From Streptomyces sp. TRM68416 (GTDB taxonomy: Bacteria; Actinomycetota; Actinomycetes; Streptomycetales; Streptomycetaceae): a DNA stretch of 64,000 nt. The DNA lies in the NCBI RefSeq assembly GCF_014596915.1, contig NZ_JACVWU010000031.1, forward strand, positions 36,111-100,110. The letters run 5' to 3'. Numbering within the stretch: position 1 is the stretch's first letter; each line of letters opens with the position of its first letter. The notes beneath the pieces were generated by a model, which searched no databases, was not told the origin of the DNA, and saw nothing but the letters and a program-made list of their open reading frames with translations. Both the position numbers and the translations under genes were made by a program. Positions 34,566-43,782 of the stretch are shown here, one piece after another.

Positions 34566-34876
34566 GTGAAAAATCGCGCTTCACCTGACGCGATCATGTG
34601 TCTGGGTGTATGGCTGACGCGGCGCCTGACGGACAAAAGGGCCTATTGCTGTACTCTTCACCGCCGGGGTGGCGACCTCGCGGCTGCCGCTCCAGTCTGC
34701 CATCCGGCGTCCGGCCGACCGGGACCCGACCCTCATCTGTGCGGGAGTCCCACGTCGCCTCCCTGTCGCGCTCACCGTATCTCCGCATGAGCGGCAGCGG
34801 TACGGCTGTGCGCCACCGAGTTGCGCCGTGTCGCGGCGGGGCGCCTGTTGCGGAGGCGTCCGCCCGTACGGGCGCG

Positions 34877-34924
34877 ACACGCGCGCGTGGCGTGTATGTA
34901 TGAGCCAATCCCCACATCTAGTGG
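34877..34924. promoter_or_regulatory. Candidate NrdR-binding inverted repeats upstream of nrdR-nrdJ
   Basis: ACACG(N9)CGTGT (34877-34895) and CCAC-ATCTA-GTGG (34912-34924) are inverted repeats with centres about 32 bp apart. NrdR sites usually occur as two ~16-bp palindromes about three helical turns apart with CAC..GTG ends, so the arrangement fits. The match to a strict consensus is weak. Confidence 0.45.
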
Positions 34925-35063
34925 TTGGATTGCTGCAGTGGCCCAGAAGTTGTGGTCCCCCGGGTCTTCGGACCCTCGGCGATCGCCTATGCTTGGGGCT
35001 GCTTCGAGGGGCCCGTGAGGTCCAGCGAGGCTATTGAGTCTGCTGTGAGGAGGGTTGGAGTCC

Positions 35064-35624
35064 ATGCACTGCCCCTTCTGCAGGCACCCCGACAGCCGTG
35101 TGGTCGACAGCCGTACGACCGACGACGGCACGTCGATCCGCAGGCGCCGCCAGTGCCCTGACTGCTCCCGTCGTTTCACGACCGTGGAGACGTGCTCGCT
35201 CATGGTGGTGAAGCGGTCCGGAGTCACCGAGCCCTTCAGCCGTACCAAGGTCATCAACGGTGTGCGCAAGGCATGCCAGGGGCGGCCTGTCACCGAGGAC
35301 GCGCTCGCCCAGCTCGGCCAGCGGGTCGAGGAGGCGGTACGGGCCACCGGCAGCGCCGAGCTGACCACCCACGACGTGGGGCTGGCCATACTCGGCCCGC
35401 TGCAGGAGCTCGACCTCGTCGCCTATCTGCGATTCGCCTCCGTCTACCGGGCGTTCGACTCGCTTGAGGACTTCGAGGCCGCCATCGCGGAACTCAGGGA
35501 ACAGACGGGACGACCCGCCGCGGACGACGAGGACCGTGGAGCGGCTGTCGCGGGGAGCCAGGAAGACGAGCGCGGGTCCGGAGGGACTGCACAGGTCCCC
35601 GTGCCCGCCAACGCCGCCGACTGA
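35064..35624 (+). CDS. nrdR: Transcriptional repressor NrdR
   Basis: A 186-residue ATP-cone regulator. The zinc ribbon is CPFCRHPDSRV...RQCPDCSRRFTTVE (CxxC...CxxC, residues 3-34). The ATP-cone follows with VVKRSGVTEPFSRTKVINGVRKACQGR and the end VYRAFDSLEDFEAAIAEL. It binds dATP/ATP and represses ribonucleotide reductase genes. The ATG at 35064 has GGAG close by; a TTG at 35055 is an alternative. The last 40 residues are a disordered tail. nrdJ follows on the same strand after 162 bp. Confidence 0.93.
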   Translation: MHCPFCRHPDSRVVDSRTTDDGTSIRRRRQCPDCSRRFTTVETCSLMVVKRSGVTEPFSRTKVINGVRKACQGRPVTEDALAQLGQRVEEAVRATGSAELTTHDVGLAILGPLQELDLVAYLRFASVYRAFDSLEDFEAAIAELREQTGRPAADDEDRGAAVAGSQEDERGSGGTAQVPVPANAAD

Positions 35625-35683
35625 CCGACGGCGGATCCGGGACCAGGACCCCGGGTCCGGCCGCGCGGCGGCGACCGAAGACC

Positions 35684-35716
35684 TGTTGCGGGCGGCAGCG
35701 TGAGGTGCCCGCAACA
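35684..35716 (+). promoter_or_regulatory. Hairpin in the nrdR-nrdJ gap
   Basis: TGTTGCGGGC (35684-35693) pairs perfectly with GCCCGCAACA (35707-35716) around 13 nt. It may be a partial terminator or an mRNA processing or stability element that sets the nrdR:nrdJ ratio. Confidence 0.5.
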
Positions 35717-35786
35717 CCAGACAGAACACCGTGCCACGGGAACATCGGGGCACTTCAGGGCGTTTTAGCCCGTACAGGGAGGCGGC

Positions 35787-38684
35787 ATGACAGAGACGGC
35801 GAGCGGTCCGGCACGAGGTTCCCGAGCGAAGGGCGCCAAGGCCACCAAGGGCCTGCGTATCGAGCGCATCCACACCACCCCGGGCGTGCACCCGTACGAC
35901 GAGGTGCAGTGGGAGCGCCGTGACGTCGTCATGACCAACTGGCGCGACGGCTCGGTCAACTTCGAGCAGCGTGGCGTCGAGTTCCCCGACTTCTGGTCGG
36001 TGAACGCGGTCAACATCGTCACCAGCAAGTACTTCCGCGGTGCCGTGGGCACCCCGCAGCGCGAGACCGGCCTCAAGCAGCTGATCGACCGCATCGTGAA
36101 GACGTACCGGAAGGCCGGCGAGGACTACAAGTACTTCGCCTCGCCCGCCGACGCGGAGATCTTCGAGCACGAGCTGGCGTACGCCCTCCTGCACCAGATC
36201 TTCAGCTTCAACAGCCCCGTCTGGTTCAACGTCGGCACGCCCCAGCCCCAGCAGGTCTCCGCCTGCTTCATCCTCGCCGTCGACGACTCCATGGAGTCGA
36301 TCCTCGACTGGTACAAGGAAGAGGGCATGATCTTCAAGGGCGGCTCCGGCGCCGGCCTGAACCTCTCCCGCATCCGCTCCTCCAAGGAGCTGCTGTCCTC
36401 CGGCGGCAACGCCTCCGGCCCGGTCTCCTTCATGCGCGGTGCCGACGCCTCGGCCGGCACCATCAAGTCCGGCGGTGCCACCCGCCGCGCCGCCAAGATG
36501 GTCATTCTCGACGTCGACCACCCCGACATCGAGGACTTCATCGAGACCAAGGTGAAGGAAGAGGAGAAGATCCGCGCCCTGCGTGACGCGGGCTTCGACA
36601 TGGACCTGGGCGGCGACGACATCACGTCCGTCCAGTACCAGAACGCCAACAACTCGGTCCGCGTGAACGACGAGTTCATGAAGGCGGTCGAGCAGGGCGG
36701 CAAGTTCGGCCTCCGCGCGCGGATGACCGGCGAGGTCATCGAAGAGGTCGACGCCAAGGCCCTCTTCCGCAAGATGGCCGAGGCCGCCTGGGCCTGCGCC
36801 GACCCGGGCATCCAGTACGACGACACCATCAACCACTGGCACACCTGCCCGGAGTCGGGCCGTATCAACGGCTCGAACCCCTGCAGCGAGTACATGCACC
36901 TGGACAACACGTCCTGCAACCTCGCCTCGCTGAACCTGATGAAGTTCCTCAAGGACGACGGCAAGGGCAACCAGTCCTTCGACGTCGAGCGCTTCTCCAA
37001 GGTCGTCGAGCTCGTCATCACCGCGATGGACATCTCCATCTGCTTCGCGGACTTCCCGACCCAGAAGATCGGCGAGAACACGCGCGCGTTCCGTCAGCTC
37101 GGCATCGGCTACGCCAACCTCGGTGCCCTGCTGATGGCGACCGGCCACGCCTACGACTCCGACGGCGGCCGTGCCCTCGCCGGCGCCATCACCTCCCTGA
37201 TGACCGGTACGTCGTACAAGCGCTCCGCCGAGCTCGCCGCGGTCGTCGGCCCGTACGACGGCTACGCCCGCAACGCCCAGCCGCACCTGCGTGTCATGAA
37301 GCAGCACGCGGACGAGAACACCAAGGCCGTCCGCATGGACGACCTGGACACGCCGATCTGGGCCGCCGCCACCGAGGCCTGGCAGGACGTGCTCCGTCTC
37401 GGCGAGAAGAACGGTTTCCGTAACTCCCAGGCGTCCGTCATCGCCCCGACCGGCACCATCGGTCTGGCGATGTCCTGCGACACCACCGGCCTCGAGCCCG
37501 ACCTCGCGCTGGTCAAGTTCAAGAAGCTGGTCGGCGGCGGCTCGATGCAGATCGTCAACGGCACCGTCCCGCAGGCCCTGCGCCGCCTGGGCTACCAGGA
37601 GGAGCAGATCGAGGCGATCGTCGCCCACATCGCCGAGCACGGCAATGTCGTCGACGCCCCCGGCCTCAAGCACGAGCACTACGAGGTGTTCGACTGCGCC
37701 ATGGGCGAGCGCTCCATCTCGGCGATGGGCCACGTCCGCATGATGGCCGCGATCCAGCCGTGGATCTCCGGCGCCCTGTCCAAGACGGTCAACATGCCGG
37801 AGTCGGCGACCGTCGAGGAGGTCGAGGAGATCTACTTCGAGGCCTGGAAGATGGGCGTCAAGGCGCTCGCGATCTACCGCGACAACTGCAAGGTCGGCCA
37901 GCCCCTCTCCGCGAAGACCAAGGAGAAGGAGAAGGCCGAGGTCACGGCGAAGGCCGAGGCGACCATCCGCGAGACGGTCGAGAAGGTCGTCGAGTACCGT
38001 CCGGTCCGCAAGCGCCTCCCCAAGGGCCGTCCCGGCATCACGACGTCCTTCACGGTCGGCGGCGCCGAGGGCTACATGACCGCGAACTCCTACCCGGACG
38101 ACGGTCTCGGCGAGGTCTTCCTGAAGATGTCGAAGCAGGGCTCGACCCTCGCGGGCATGATGGACGCCTTCTCCATCGCCGTCTCTGTCGGCCTCCAGTA
38201 CGGCGTTCCGCTGGAGACGTACGTCTCGAAGTTCACCAACATGCGCTTCGAGCCGGCCGGTATGACGGACGACCCGGACGTGCGGATGGCCCAGTCGATC
38301 GTCGACTACATCTTCCGCCGCCTGGCGCTGGACTTCCTGCCCTTCGAGACGCGCTCCGCGCTCGGCATCCACTCCGCCGAGGAGCGCCAGCGCCACCTGG
38401 AGACCGGCTCGTACGAGCAGTCCGACGACGTCGAGGTCGACGTCGAGGGACTGGCGCAGTCGGCGCCCCGCGCCCAGGAGCTGAAGGCCGTCGCCACGCC
38501 CAAGGCCGAGGTCGAGGCGGCCAAGCCCGCCCCGAAGCAGGCCCACACCAGCGCCGAGCTGGTGGAGATGCAGCTGGGCATCCAGGCCGACGCCCCGCTC
38601 TGCTTCTCCTGCGGTACGAAGATGCAGCGCGCCGGTTCCTGCTACATCTGCGAGGGCTGCGGCTCGACCAGCGGCTGCAGCTGA
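35787..38684 (+). CDS. nrdJ: Adenosylcobalamin-dependent (class II) ribonucleotide reductase
   Basis: A 965-residue enzyme that reduces ribonucleotides using adenosylcobalamin, so it works without oxygen. Sequence hallmarks: AYALLHQIFSFNSPVWFNVG, ACFILAVDDSMESILDWYKEEGM, GSGAGLNLSRIRSS, NPCSEYMHLDNTSCNLASLNL (active-site Cys/Glu region), PTGTIGLAMSCDTTGLEPDL and a C-terminal Cys-rich tail CFSCGTKMQRAGSCYICEGC thought to relay reducing equivalents. The start follows AGGGAGG. It is the second gene of the nrdR-nrdJ unit. Confidence 0.95.
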   Translation: MTETASGPARGSRAKGAKATKGLRIERIHTTPGVHPYDEVQWERRDVVMTNWRDGSVNFEQRGVEFPDFWSVNAVNIVTSKYFRGAVGTPQRETGLKQLIDRIVKTYRKAGEDYKYFASPADAEIFEHELAYALLHQIFSFNSPVWFNVGTPQPQQVSACFILAVDDSMESILDWYKEEGMIFKGGSGAGLNLSRIRSSKELLSSGGNASGPVSFMRGADASAGTIKSGGATRRAAKMVILDVDHPDIEDFIETKVKEEEKIRALRDAGFDMDLGGDDITSVQYQNANNSVRVNDEFMKAVEQGGKFGLRARMTGEVIEEVDAKALFRKMAEAAWACADPGIQYDDTINHWHTCPESGRINGSNPCSEYMHLDNTSCNLASLNLMKFLKDDGKGNQSFDVERFSKVVELVITAMDISICFADFPTQKIGENTRAFRQLGIGYANLGALLMATGHAYDSDGGRALAGAITSLMTGTSYKRSAELAAVVGPYDGYARNAQPHLRVMKQHADENTKAVRMDDLDTPIWAAATEAWQDVLRLGEKNGFRNSQASVIAPTGTIGLAMSCDTTGLEPDLALVKFKKLVGGGSMQIVNGTVPQALRRLGYQEEQIEAIVAHIAEHGNVVDAPGLKHEHYEVFDCAMGERSISAMGHVRMMAAIQPWISGALSKTVNMPESATVEEVEEIYFEAWKMGVKALAIYRDNCKVGQPLSAKTKEKEKAEVTAKAEATIRETVEKVVEYRPVRKRLPKGRPGITTSFTVGGAEGYMTANSYPDDGLGEVFLKMSKQGSTLAGMMDAFSIAVSVGLQYGVPLETYVSKFTNMRFEPAGMTDDPDVRMAQSIVDYIFRRLALDFLPFETRSALGIHSAEERQRHLETGSYEQSDDVEVDVEGLAQSAPRAQELKAVATPKAEVEAAKPAPKQAHTSAELVEMQLGIQADAPLCFSCGTKMQRAGSCYICEGCGSTSGCS

Positions 38685-38730
38685 CCGTCGGGCCGGGGGT
38701 CACCCCGCCTGACGGGTAGTCCCTGACGAG

Positions 38731-38761
38731 GAGGGGCGCCGACACTCGGTCGGCGCCCCTC
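38731..38761. terminator. Bidirectional terminator between nrdJ and the TerD gene
   Basis: GAGGGGCGCCGAC (38731-38743) and GTCGGCGCCCCTC (38749-38761) form a perfect 13-bp stem with a 5-nt loop between two convergent genes. Confidence 0.9.
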
Positions 38762-38789
38762 TCTGTCGTAGCCGTCGGCAGCGCCCGGG

Positions 38790-39392
38790 TCAGGGCTGGT
38801 GCGTCCTGCCCATGGTCTGCGTGAAGGTCGCGGGGTCGCCCTCGAAACCGTGCACACCGGGGTGGAAGTCCCAGCTGCCGTCCTCCTGCCGCTCGAACTC
38901 CGCCACCGTGGCCGCCGTAGCGCCGAGGACGCTGCCGAAGTCGTCCGTGGCCAGTTCGGTGTAGCCCTCGCGGATACGCAGTCCCGGATTGGCCACGCCG
39001 ACGAACGTACGTGAGGCGGAGCGCTGCTGGATGATGACACCGACCACCACGCGCGCGTACCGGCTGTCGAGCCGGTTGAGTTCCACCGTCATGATCTCGT
39101 CCCAGCCGAAGCCCTTGCCGTCGTGGCTGTCGCGGTTGAGATAGATGGTGCCGTCGGGGGAGCGGCTGTCGAAGTGCACCACGAAGGCCGGGGTGCCGTA
39201 CGGATCGCTCGCCAGGTATGTCGCCGCGACGAGGTCCAGGTCGGTCGGCGGCTGTCCCGCGGGACTGGGGTCCCATCTGAGCGCGATCTCGACCTTCCGG
39301 ATCCCCTTGTTGAGGCCGTTCACCAGATCCCCTTCCCCGTTCGCCAGGTGCTCGTGGCCTGAACTGCCGGGCAGACCAGGCCGATTGTCCAT
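38790..39392 (-). CDS. TerD-family protein
   Basis: A 200-residue protein of the TerD/TerE family: RKVEIALRWDPSPAGQPPTD, LDLVAATYLASDPYGTPAFV, DGTIYLNRDSHDGKGFGWDE with calcium-binding acidic residues, and a C-terminal REGYTELATDDFGSVLGATA. It differs from classical TerD in starting with a 30-residue extension. Such proteins are abundant in Streptomyces and are linked to calcium-dependent stress or differentiation; no other ter genes are nearby. Confidence 0.8.
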   Translation of the reverse strand: MDNRPGLPGSSGHEHLANGEGDLVNGLNKGIRKVEIALRWDPSPAGQPPTDLDLVAATYLASDPYGTPAFVVHFDSRSPDGTIYLNRDSHDGKGFGWDEIMTVELNRLDSRYARVVVGVIIQQRSASRTFVGVANPGLRIREGYTELATDDFGSVLGATAATVAEFERQEDGSWDFHPGVHGFEGDPATFTQTMGRTHQP

Positions 39393-39477
39393 CCTGCCAC
39401 GCACGCGCGTGCCTGCGCGGCAGAGCTGTCCGCGCGAGGGTGACCGACGCCACGCTCCGTGGCCTTACCATGGCGCG

Positions 39478-40083
39478 GTGCTGGTCAAGTGGATTCGCTG
39501 CACCGTGGTGGACCGCCGCGGTTTCGAGCGGGGGCAGCGAAAGTGGGCGGGGCTTCTGGGGGAGCCGGGGTTTCGGGGACAGGGAGGCGGCTGGAGCCGG
39601 GGGCGGCCCGGAGTGGCGCACATCTTCGCCTTCTGGGAGAGCCGTGCCTTCTACGACTCCTTCATGGCGCGTTCCCACGACCGGCTGGCGGCGTCGCAGT
39701 CCGGGACGTTCAAGGACGCGCAGGTCAAACTGTTCGATCACCGTTTCGACGTGAAGACCGGTTTCGAGCCGCGCTTCACCGACGCCGACCTGCTGCGGGT
39801 CGCGCACTGCCGGGTGCACGAGGAGCGGGCCGAGCACTTCACCCTCATGCAGGAGAAGGTCTGGAACCCCGCGATGGCCGGTTCGCCCGGCATGGTCCGC
39901 GGGCTGTTCGGCGAGGCGCCGGGCCACGAGTTCCTGGTGCTGTCGATGTGGCTCTCGGCAGCCGAGCACGGCAAGTACCGGACCGAGCGGGTGGAGCGAC
40001 TGGCCCTGCGAGCCCAGACGGAAGCCGACGTCGCCTCCCTTACGGGGGACATCGTGGACCTGGAGTCCACCTGGACGGTTTGA
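39478..40083 (+). CDS. DUF4937 (YdbC-like) protein
   Basis: A 201-residue protein starting LVKWIRCTVVDRRGFERGQR, with two repeats of a ferredoxin-like fold. The motifs FAFWESRAFYDSFM and EFLVLSMWLSAAEHGKYRTE have the look of the DUF4937/YdbC and antibiotic-monooxygenase-like (ABM) barrels. The GTG at 39478 fits the family N-terminus, and upstream codons do not. No enzymatic function is established. Confidence 0.7.
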   Translation: MLVKWIRCTVVDRRGFERGQRKWAGLLGEPGFRGQGGGWSRGRPGVAHIFAFWESRAFYDSFMARSHDRLAASQSGTFKDAQVKLFDHRFDVKTGFEPRFTDADLLRVAHCRVHEERAEHFTLMQEKVWNPAMAGSPGMVRGLFGEAPGHEFLVLSMWLSAAEHGKYRTERVERLALRAQTEADVASLTGDIVDLESTWTV

Positions 40084-40194
40084 CCCGGGAACGGGGCCGC
40101 CGGGTGTGGCCCCTGGTGCAGGAATTGTGTGACCTACGCCGTATGGAGCCCGTACGGGTGCTCGAAGGGGCGTCAACCGATCTAGGGTCTTGGC

Positions 40195-40854
40195 ATGGCA
40201 CGACCACGGCGCATCGTCCTTGTCCGGCACGGAGAGTCAACGGGCAATGTTGATGACAGCGTGTACGAGCGCGAACCCGACCACGCGCTGGCCCTGACCG
40301 AACGGGGCTGGCGGCAGGCAGAGGAGACGGGCAAGGGGCTGCGCGAGCTGTTCGGCCACGAGCGCGTCAGTGTGTACGTCTCCCCCTACCGCCGTACGCA
40401 CGAGACGCTGCGCGCCTTCCACCTCGACCCCGAGCTCATACGCGTGCGGGAGGAGCCCCGCCTGCGCGAGCAGGACTGGGGGAACTGGCAGGACCGCGAC
40501 GACGTACGTCTTCAGAAGGCCTACCGCGACGCCTACGGACACTTCTTCTACCGCTTCGCCCAGGGCGAGTCCGGCGCCGACGTCTACGACCGGGTCGGCG
40601 GCTTCCTGGAGAGCCTGTACCGCAGCTTCGAGGCCCCCGACCATCCGCCGAACGTGCTGCTGGTGACACACGGACTGGCGATGCGGCTGTTCTGCATGCG
40701 CTGGTTCCACTGGACGGTCGCGGAATTCGAGTCGCTGTCGAATCCCGGGAACGCGGAGGTGCGGATGCTCGTTCTCGGGGACAACGGCAAGTACGCGCTT
40801 GACCGGCCTTTCGAACGCTGGCGAGATCCGGAACCGTACGGAATCACCGGATAG
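40195..40854 (+). CDS. Histidine phosphatase family protein
   Basis: A 219-residue phosphoglycerate-mutase-like enzyme. The phospho-His is in IVLVRHGESTGNVDD, the second arginine region is in SPYRRTHETLRAF, the acid base region in PRLREQDWGNWQ, and the second His in VLLVTHGLAMRLF. It likely dephosphorylates a small-molecule phosphate. The ADP-ribosylglycohydrolase-like gene follows after 12 bp, so the pair is probably an operon. Confidence 0.9.
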   Translation: MARPRRIVLVRHGESTGNVDDSVYEREPDHALALTERGWRQAEETGKGLRELFGHERVSVYVSPYRRTHETLRAFHLDPELIRVREEPRLREQDWGNWQDRDDVRLQKAYRDAYGHFFYRFAQGESGADVYDRVGGFLESLYRSFEAPDHPPNVLLVTHGLAMRLFCMRWFHWTVAEFESLSNPGNAEVRMLVLGDNGKYALDRPFERWRDPEPYGITG

Positions 40855-40866
40855 AGTGGCAGAGCG

Positions 40867-41778
40867 ATGACCGCTGATTCCTCCCCCGACGGGCGCCTGG
40901 ACCGCGCCCTCGCCAGCCTGCGCGGACTGTCGGTGGGCGACGCGCTGGGCTCACAGTTCTTCGTCCCGGTGAACTACCCGCTGCTGAAGCGCCGTGAGCT
41001 GCCGGACGGCCCCTGGCAGTGGACGGACGACACGGAAATGGCCTGTTCCGTGGTCGCGGTCCTGGCCGCCCACCACCGCATCGACCAGGACGCGCTCGCC
41101 CTCTCCTTCGCCGAGCACCACGACTTCGACCGGGGCTACGGCCCCGCCGTGAACCGCCTGCTGCGGCTGGTCAGGGAGGGTGGCGACTGGCGCGAGCTCG
41201 CCGCAGGGCTCTTCAAGGGCCAGGGATCCTGGGGCAACGGCGCGGCGATGCGGATCGCCCCGCTGGGTGCCTGGTACGCGGACGATCCGGAGCAGGCGAC
41301 CCACCAGGCCGAGATCTCCGCCTACCCCACCCACCAGCACCGAGAGGGCGTCGTGGGTGCCATGGCCGTCGCCGCGGCTGCGGCGCTGGCCGGCGCTCCC
41401 GGCGGTCCGCCCAGTGCCGGTGAACTCCTCGACGGCGTGATCGCACTCGTCCCCAAGAGCGCCGTCGGCGCGGGCCTGCGCAGGGCCCGCGACATGCTGG
41501 ACTACGGTGATGCCGGCACCGTCGCGGCGGTGCTGGGGTGCGGACGACGGACGACGGCCCACGACACCGTGCCCTTCGCCCTCTGGTCCGCCGCGCGTGC
41601 CCTCGGTGACTACGAAGAGGCATTCTGGACGACCGCGCAGGCCGGGGGCGACGTGGACACCACGTGCGCCATCGTGGGCGGGGTGCTCGCCGCCGCAAAG
41701 AACGGCGTGCCGCCGACGGCATGGGTGGAGCGGACCGAGGCTCTCCCGGAGTGGACCACGGGTGGGTGCGGTGGCTAG
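40867..41778 (+). CDS. ADP-ribosylglycohydrolase family protein
   Basis: A 303-residue all-alpha enzyme of the DraG/ARH family. Metal-binding motifs are GLSVGDALGSQF, WQWTDDTEMAC (paired Asp) and GGDVDTTCAIVGGVLAA near the C-terminus. Members remove ADP-ribose from proteins or small molecules. GSWGNGAAMRIAPLGAWY is also typical. It lies 12 bp after the phosphatase gene. The natural substrate cannot be told. Confidence 0.88.
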   Translation: MTADSSPDGRLDRALASLRGLSVGDALGSQFFVPVNYPLLKRRELPDGPWQWTDDTEMACSVVAVLAAHHRIDQDALALSFAEHHDFDRGYGPAVNRLLRLVREGGDWRELAAGLFKGQGSWGNGAAMRIAPLGAWYADDPEQATHQAEISAYPTHQHREGVVGAMAVAAAAALAGAPGGPPSAGELLDGVIALVPKSAVGAGLRRARDMLDYGDAGTVAAVLGCGRRTTAHDTVPFALWSAARALGDYEEAFWTTAQAGGDVDTTCAIVGGVLAAAKNGVPPTAWVERTEALPEWTTGGCGG

Positions 41779-42163
41779 CGGAGTTTCCGCTGTTGCGTGA
41801 CGGCTCCTGGCCCCAGGGTTCCGGCTCGCGGGCGCTGCCCCGTGATCCTTGATCGCCGCAGCGCGACCTCGTCCTCAGTACGCGGTCGGAGCGCCCTTCT
41901 CGGCGGAAACTCTCCGTACATATTGGGAACTCTGCGTGACCGTGCGCTCGTTCTCGTGACATGCGCCGTGTGATGCAGGGGCTCACACGGACAGACTTCG
42001 CGGGAGGGGGCAGGCGGTGGACGTGCGCGTGGGGCTGGGCCTGTTTCTTGCGTGGGTGGCTTTCGTGCGGGTGCGGTGGGCGCGGATGACCGGGCCGTCG
42101 CCCTCGCCGTCGGTTCCCCGGGCGAGGCCTGGCCATCCGCGGTCCTGTGACAGTCCGGCCGGA
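41779..42163. other. Intergenic region between convergent genes, no clear gene
   Basis: The 385 bp start with a small hairpin AGCGGA-GTT-TCCGCT (about 41778-41792) and end at the MFS stop, where GGCCGG-ATCAA-CCGGCC (42157-42173) makes another. A GTG at 42016 with GGGAGGGGG upstream opens a frame (VDVRVGLGLFLAWVAF) that runs without a stop into the opposite-strand MFS gene, so I do not call it a gene. Confidence 0.4.
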
Positions 42164-43711
42164 TCAACCGGCCATGGGACCCGCTGTACCCGACAGGGCT
42201 TCCAGGTCGCTCTTGCGGACCCGGATCACCAACCAGGCGGTGGCGAGGGCGAGGACGCCCATGGCGGCAGCCGCCACAAAGCCCGTCGAGATGCCCTGGG
42301 TGAGCACCTCGTGCCCCCAGGGGCCGGGCAGTTGCTGGGTCTGGGCGAACTCCGCCTTCTGCTCCGGGGAGGCGTCCGCCATGAACTTCGGGACTTGCTT
42401 CTCCGCCTCGTCCCTGCTGGCCGAGCCGAACACCGTCGTAAGGATCGAGAGGCCCAGCGAGCCGCCCACCTGCTGGGTGGCGTTCAGCAGTCCGGACGCC
42501 GCGCCGGCCTCGTGCTGGGCGACTCCGGAGACCGCGGTGATCGTCAGGGTCACGAAGTTCAGCCCCATGCCGAAACCGAACAGCAGCATCGGTCCCAGAA
42601 CGCCGCCCACGTACGTGCTGTCGGAGCTGATCAACGACTGCCAGGCCAGTCCGAGCGCTGTCAGGGTCGAGCCGGCGATCATGAAGGGCTTGGGTCCGAG
42701 CACCGGCAGGAAACGCTGCGACAGTCCCGCGCCAAGGGCGATCACGACGGTGACCGGCAGGAAGGCGAGGCCCGCCTCGATCGGGCTGTACTCCAGCACG
42801 TTCTGCACGAAGAGAACGATGTAGAAGAACATGCCGAACATCGCCGCGGCCAGACTCAGCATGATCACGTACGTGCCGGAGCGGTTGCGGTCGGCGAACA
42901 TCCTCAGCGGGGTGATCGGCTCTTTGGCTCGGGACTCGATGAAGGCGAAGGCCAGCAGCAGCACCACCGCGGCGACGAAGGACCCGATGGTCAGAGTGTC
43001 CCGCCAGCCCTCGTCCGCCGCCCGGATGAACCCGTAGACGAGGGACGCCATGCCGGCCGTCGACGTCAGGGCGCCCGCGATGTCGAAGCGGCCGGAGTGG
43101 CGTTCGGACTCGTTGATGTAGAGCGGCGTGAGTACGGCGATCAGGATGCCGATCGGCACGTTGACGAACAGCACCCACCGCCAGTCGAGCCATTCGGTGA
43201 GCATGCCGCCGGCGAGCAGGCCGATGGCTCCACCGCCCGCCGACACCGCGGCGAAGACGCCGAAGGCCCGGTTCCGTTCCGGGCCTTCGGGGAACGTGGT
43301 GGTGATGAGTGCCAGCGACGTGGGCGACGCGATCGCGCCTCCCACCCCCTGGAGGACGCGTGCAGCCAGCAACTGCCAAGGTTCCTGGGCGAGTCCGCCG
43401 AGCAGCGAGGCGAAGGTGAAGAGCAGGATGCCGGTCATGAAGACCCGGCGGCGGCCAAGGATGTCACCTGCGCGGCCACCGAGAAGCAGCAGGCCACCGA
43501 AGGTGAGCGTGTAGGAGCTGACGACCCAGGTGAGGTCGGTCGTGCTGAACTTGAGCGCGTCTTGAATGTGCGGGAGTGCGATGTTCACAATCGTCGCGTC
43601 GAGTACCACCATGAGTTGGCAGGCCGCGATGACGGTGAGTGCGATGCCGGGGCGTCCCTGTCGGCGGGCCGCACCTGGTTTCTGGTCCTGAATCAACTGA
43701 GAGGTTGTCAC
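42164..43711 (-). CDS. MFS drug efflux transporter (DHA2 family, 14 helices)
   Basis: A 515-residue H+-coupled exporter of the EmrB/QacA type. It begins RPGIALTVIAACQLMVVLDATIVNIALPHI, then has the MFS motif A region LLGGRAGDILGRRRVFM, GVGGAIASPTSLALI (motif C-like) and LLAGGMLTEWLDWRWVLFVNVP. The GTG at 43711 has GGGGGA 6 nt upstream. It is divergent from a TetR gene with two perfect operators in the gap, so it is a classical inducible efflux pump. The substrate is unknown. Confidence 0.92.
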   Translation of the reverse strand: MTTSQLIQDQKPGAARRQGRPGIALTVIAACQLMVVLDATIVNIALPHIQDALKFSTTDLTWVVSSYTLTFGGLLLLGGRAGDILGRRRVFMTGILLFTFASLLGGLAQEPWQLLAARVLQGVGGAIASPTSLALITTTFPEGPERNRAFGVFAAVSAGGGAIGLLAGGMLTEWLDWRWVLFVNVPIGILIAVLTPLYINESERHSGRFDIAGALTSTAGMASLVYGFIRAADEGWRDTLTIGSFVAAVVLLLAFAFIESRAKEPITPLRMFADRNRSGTYVIMLSLAAAMFGMFFYIVLFVQNVLEYSPIEAGLAFLPVTVVIALGAGLSQRFLPVLGPKPFMIAGSTLTALGLAWQSLISSDSTYVGGVLGPMLLFGFGMGLNFVTLTITAVSGVAQHEAGAASGLLNATQQVGGSLGLSILTTVFGSASRDEAEKQVPKFMADASPEQKAEFAQTQQLPGPWGHEVLTQGISTGFVAAAAMGVLALATAWLVIRVRKSDLEALSGTAGPMAG

Positions 43712-43734
43712 TATGGGTCCCCCACAAGTGCGTT

Positions 43735-43754
43735 AGTGAACGCTCGCGTTCACT
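43735..43754. promoter_or_regulatory. TetR operator 1 (20-bp perfect palindrome)
   Basis: AGTGAACGC-TC-GCGTTCACT has perfect 9-bp arms. It lies 24 bp upstream of the MFS start, overlapping its probable promoter. Confidence 0.85.
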
Positions 43755-43782
43755 GTCGCGTCAACGGTAGTGAGTCCCCAGT

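Larger units (their letters stand above)
34488..35063. other. Divergent regulatory region between lexA and nrdR
   Basis: This 576-bp stretch contains a 10-bp palindrome CTTTCGAAAG at 34535-34544, a candidate LexA box (34550-34565), two candidate NrdR-type inverted repeats (34877-34895 and 34912-34924), and leader sequence for nrdR. I saw no gene and no cobalamin riboswitch box. Confidence 0.5.

Noticed and set aside
34488..35063. Cobalamin riboswitch in front of nrdR-nrdJ
   Set aside because: I looked because NrdJ uses adenosylcobalamin, but saw no B12-box-like sequence or the expected stem arrangement.
42016..42160. GTG with a strong ribosome-like GGGAGGGGG and a hydrophobic start (VDVRVGLGLFLAWVAF)
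   Set aside because: The frame has no stop before it enters the opposite-strand MFS gene, and the sequence after residue 30 is low-quality, so it is probably not a gene.
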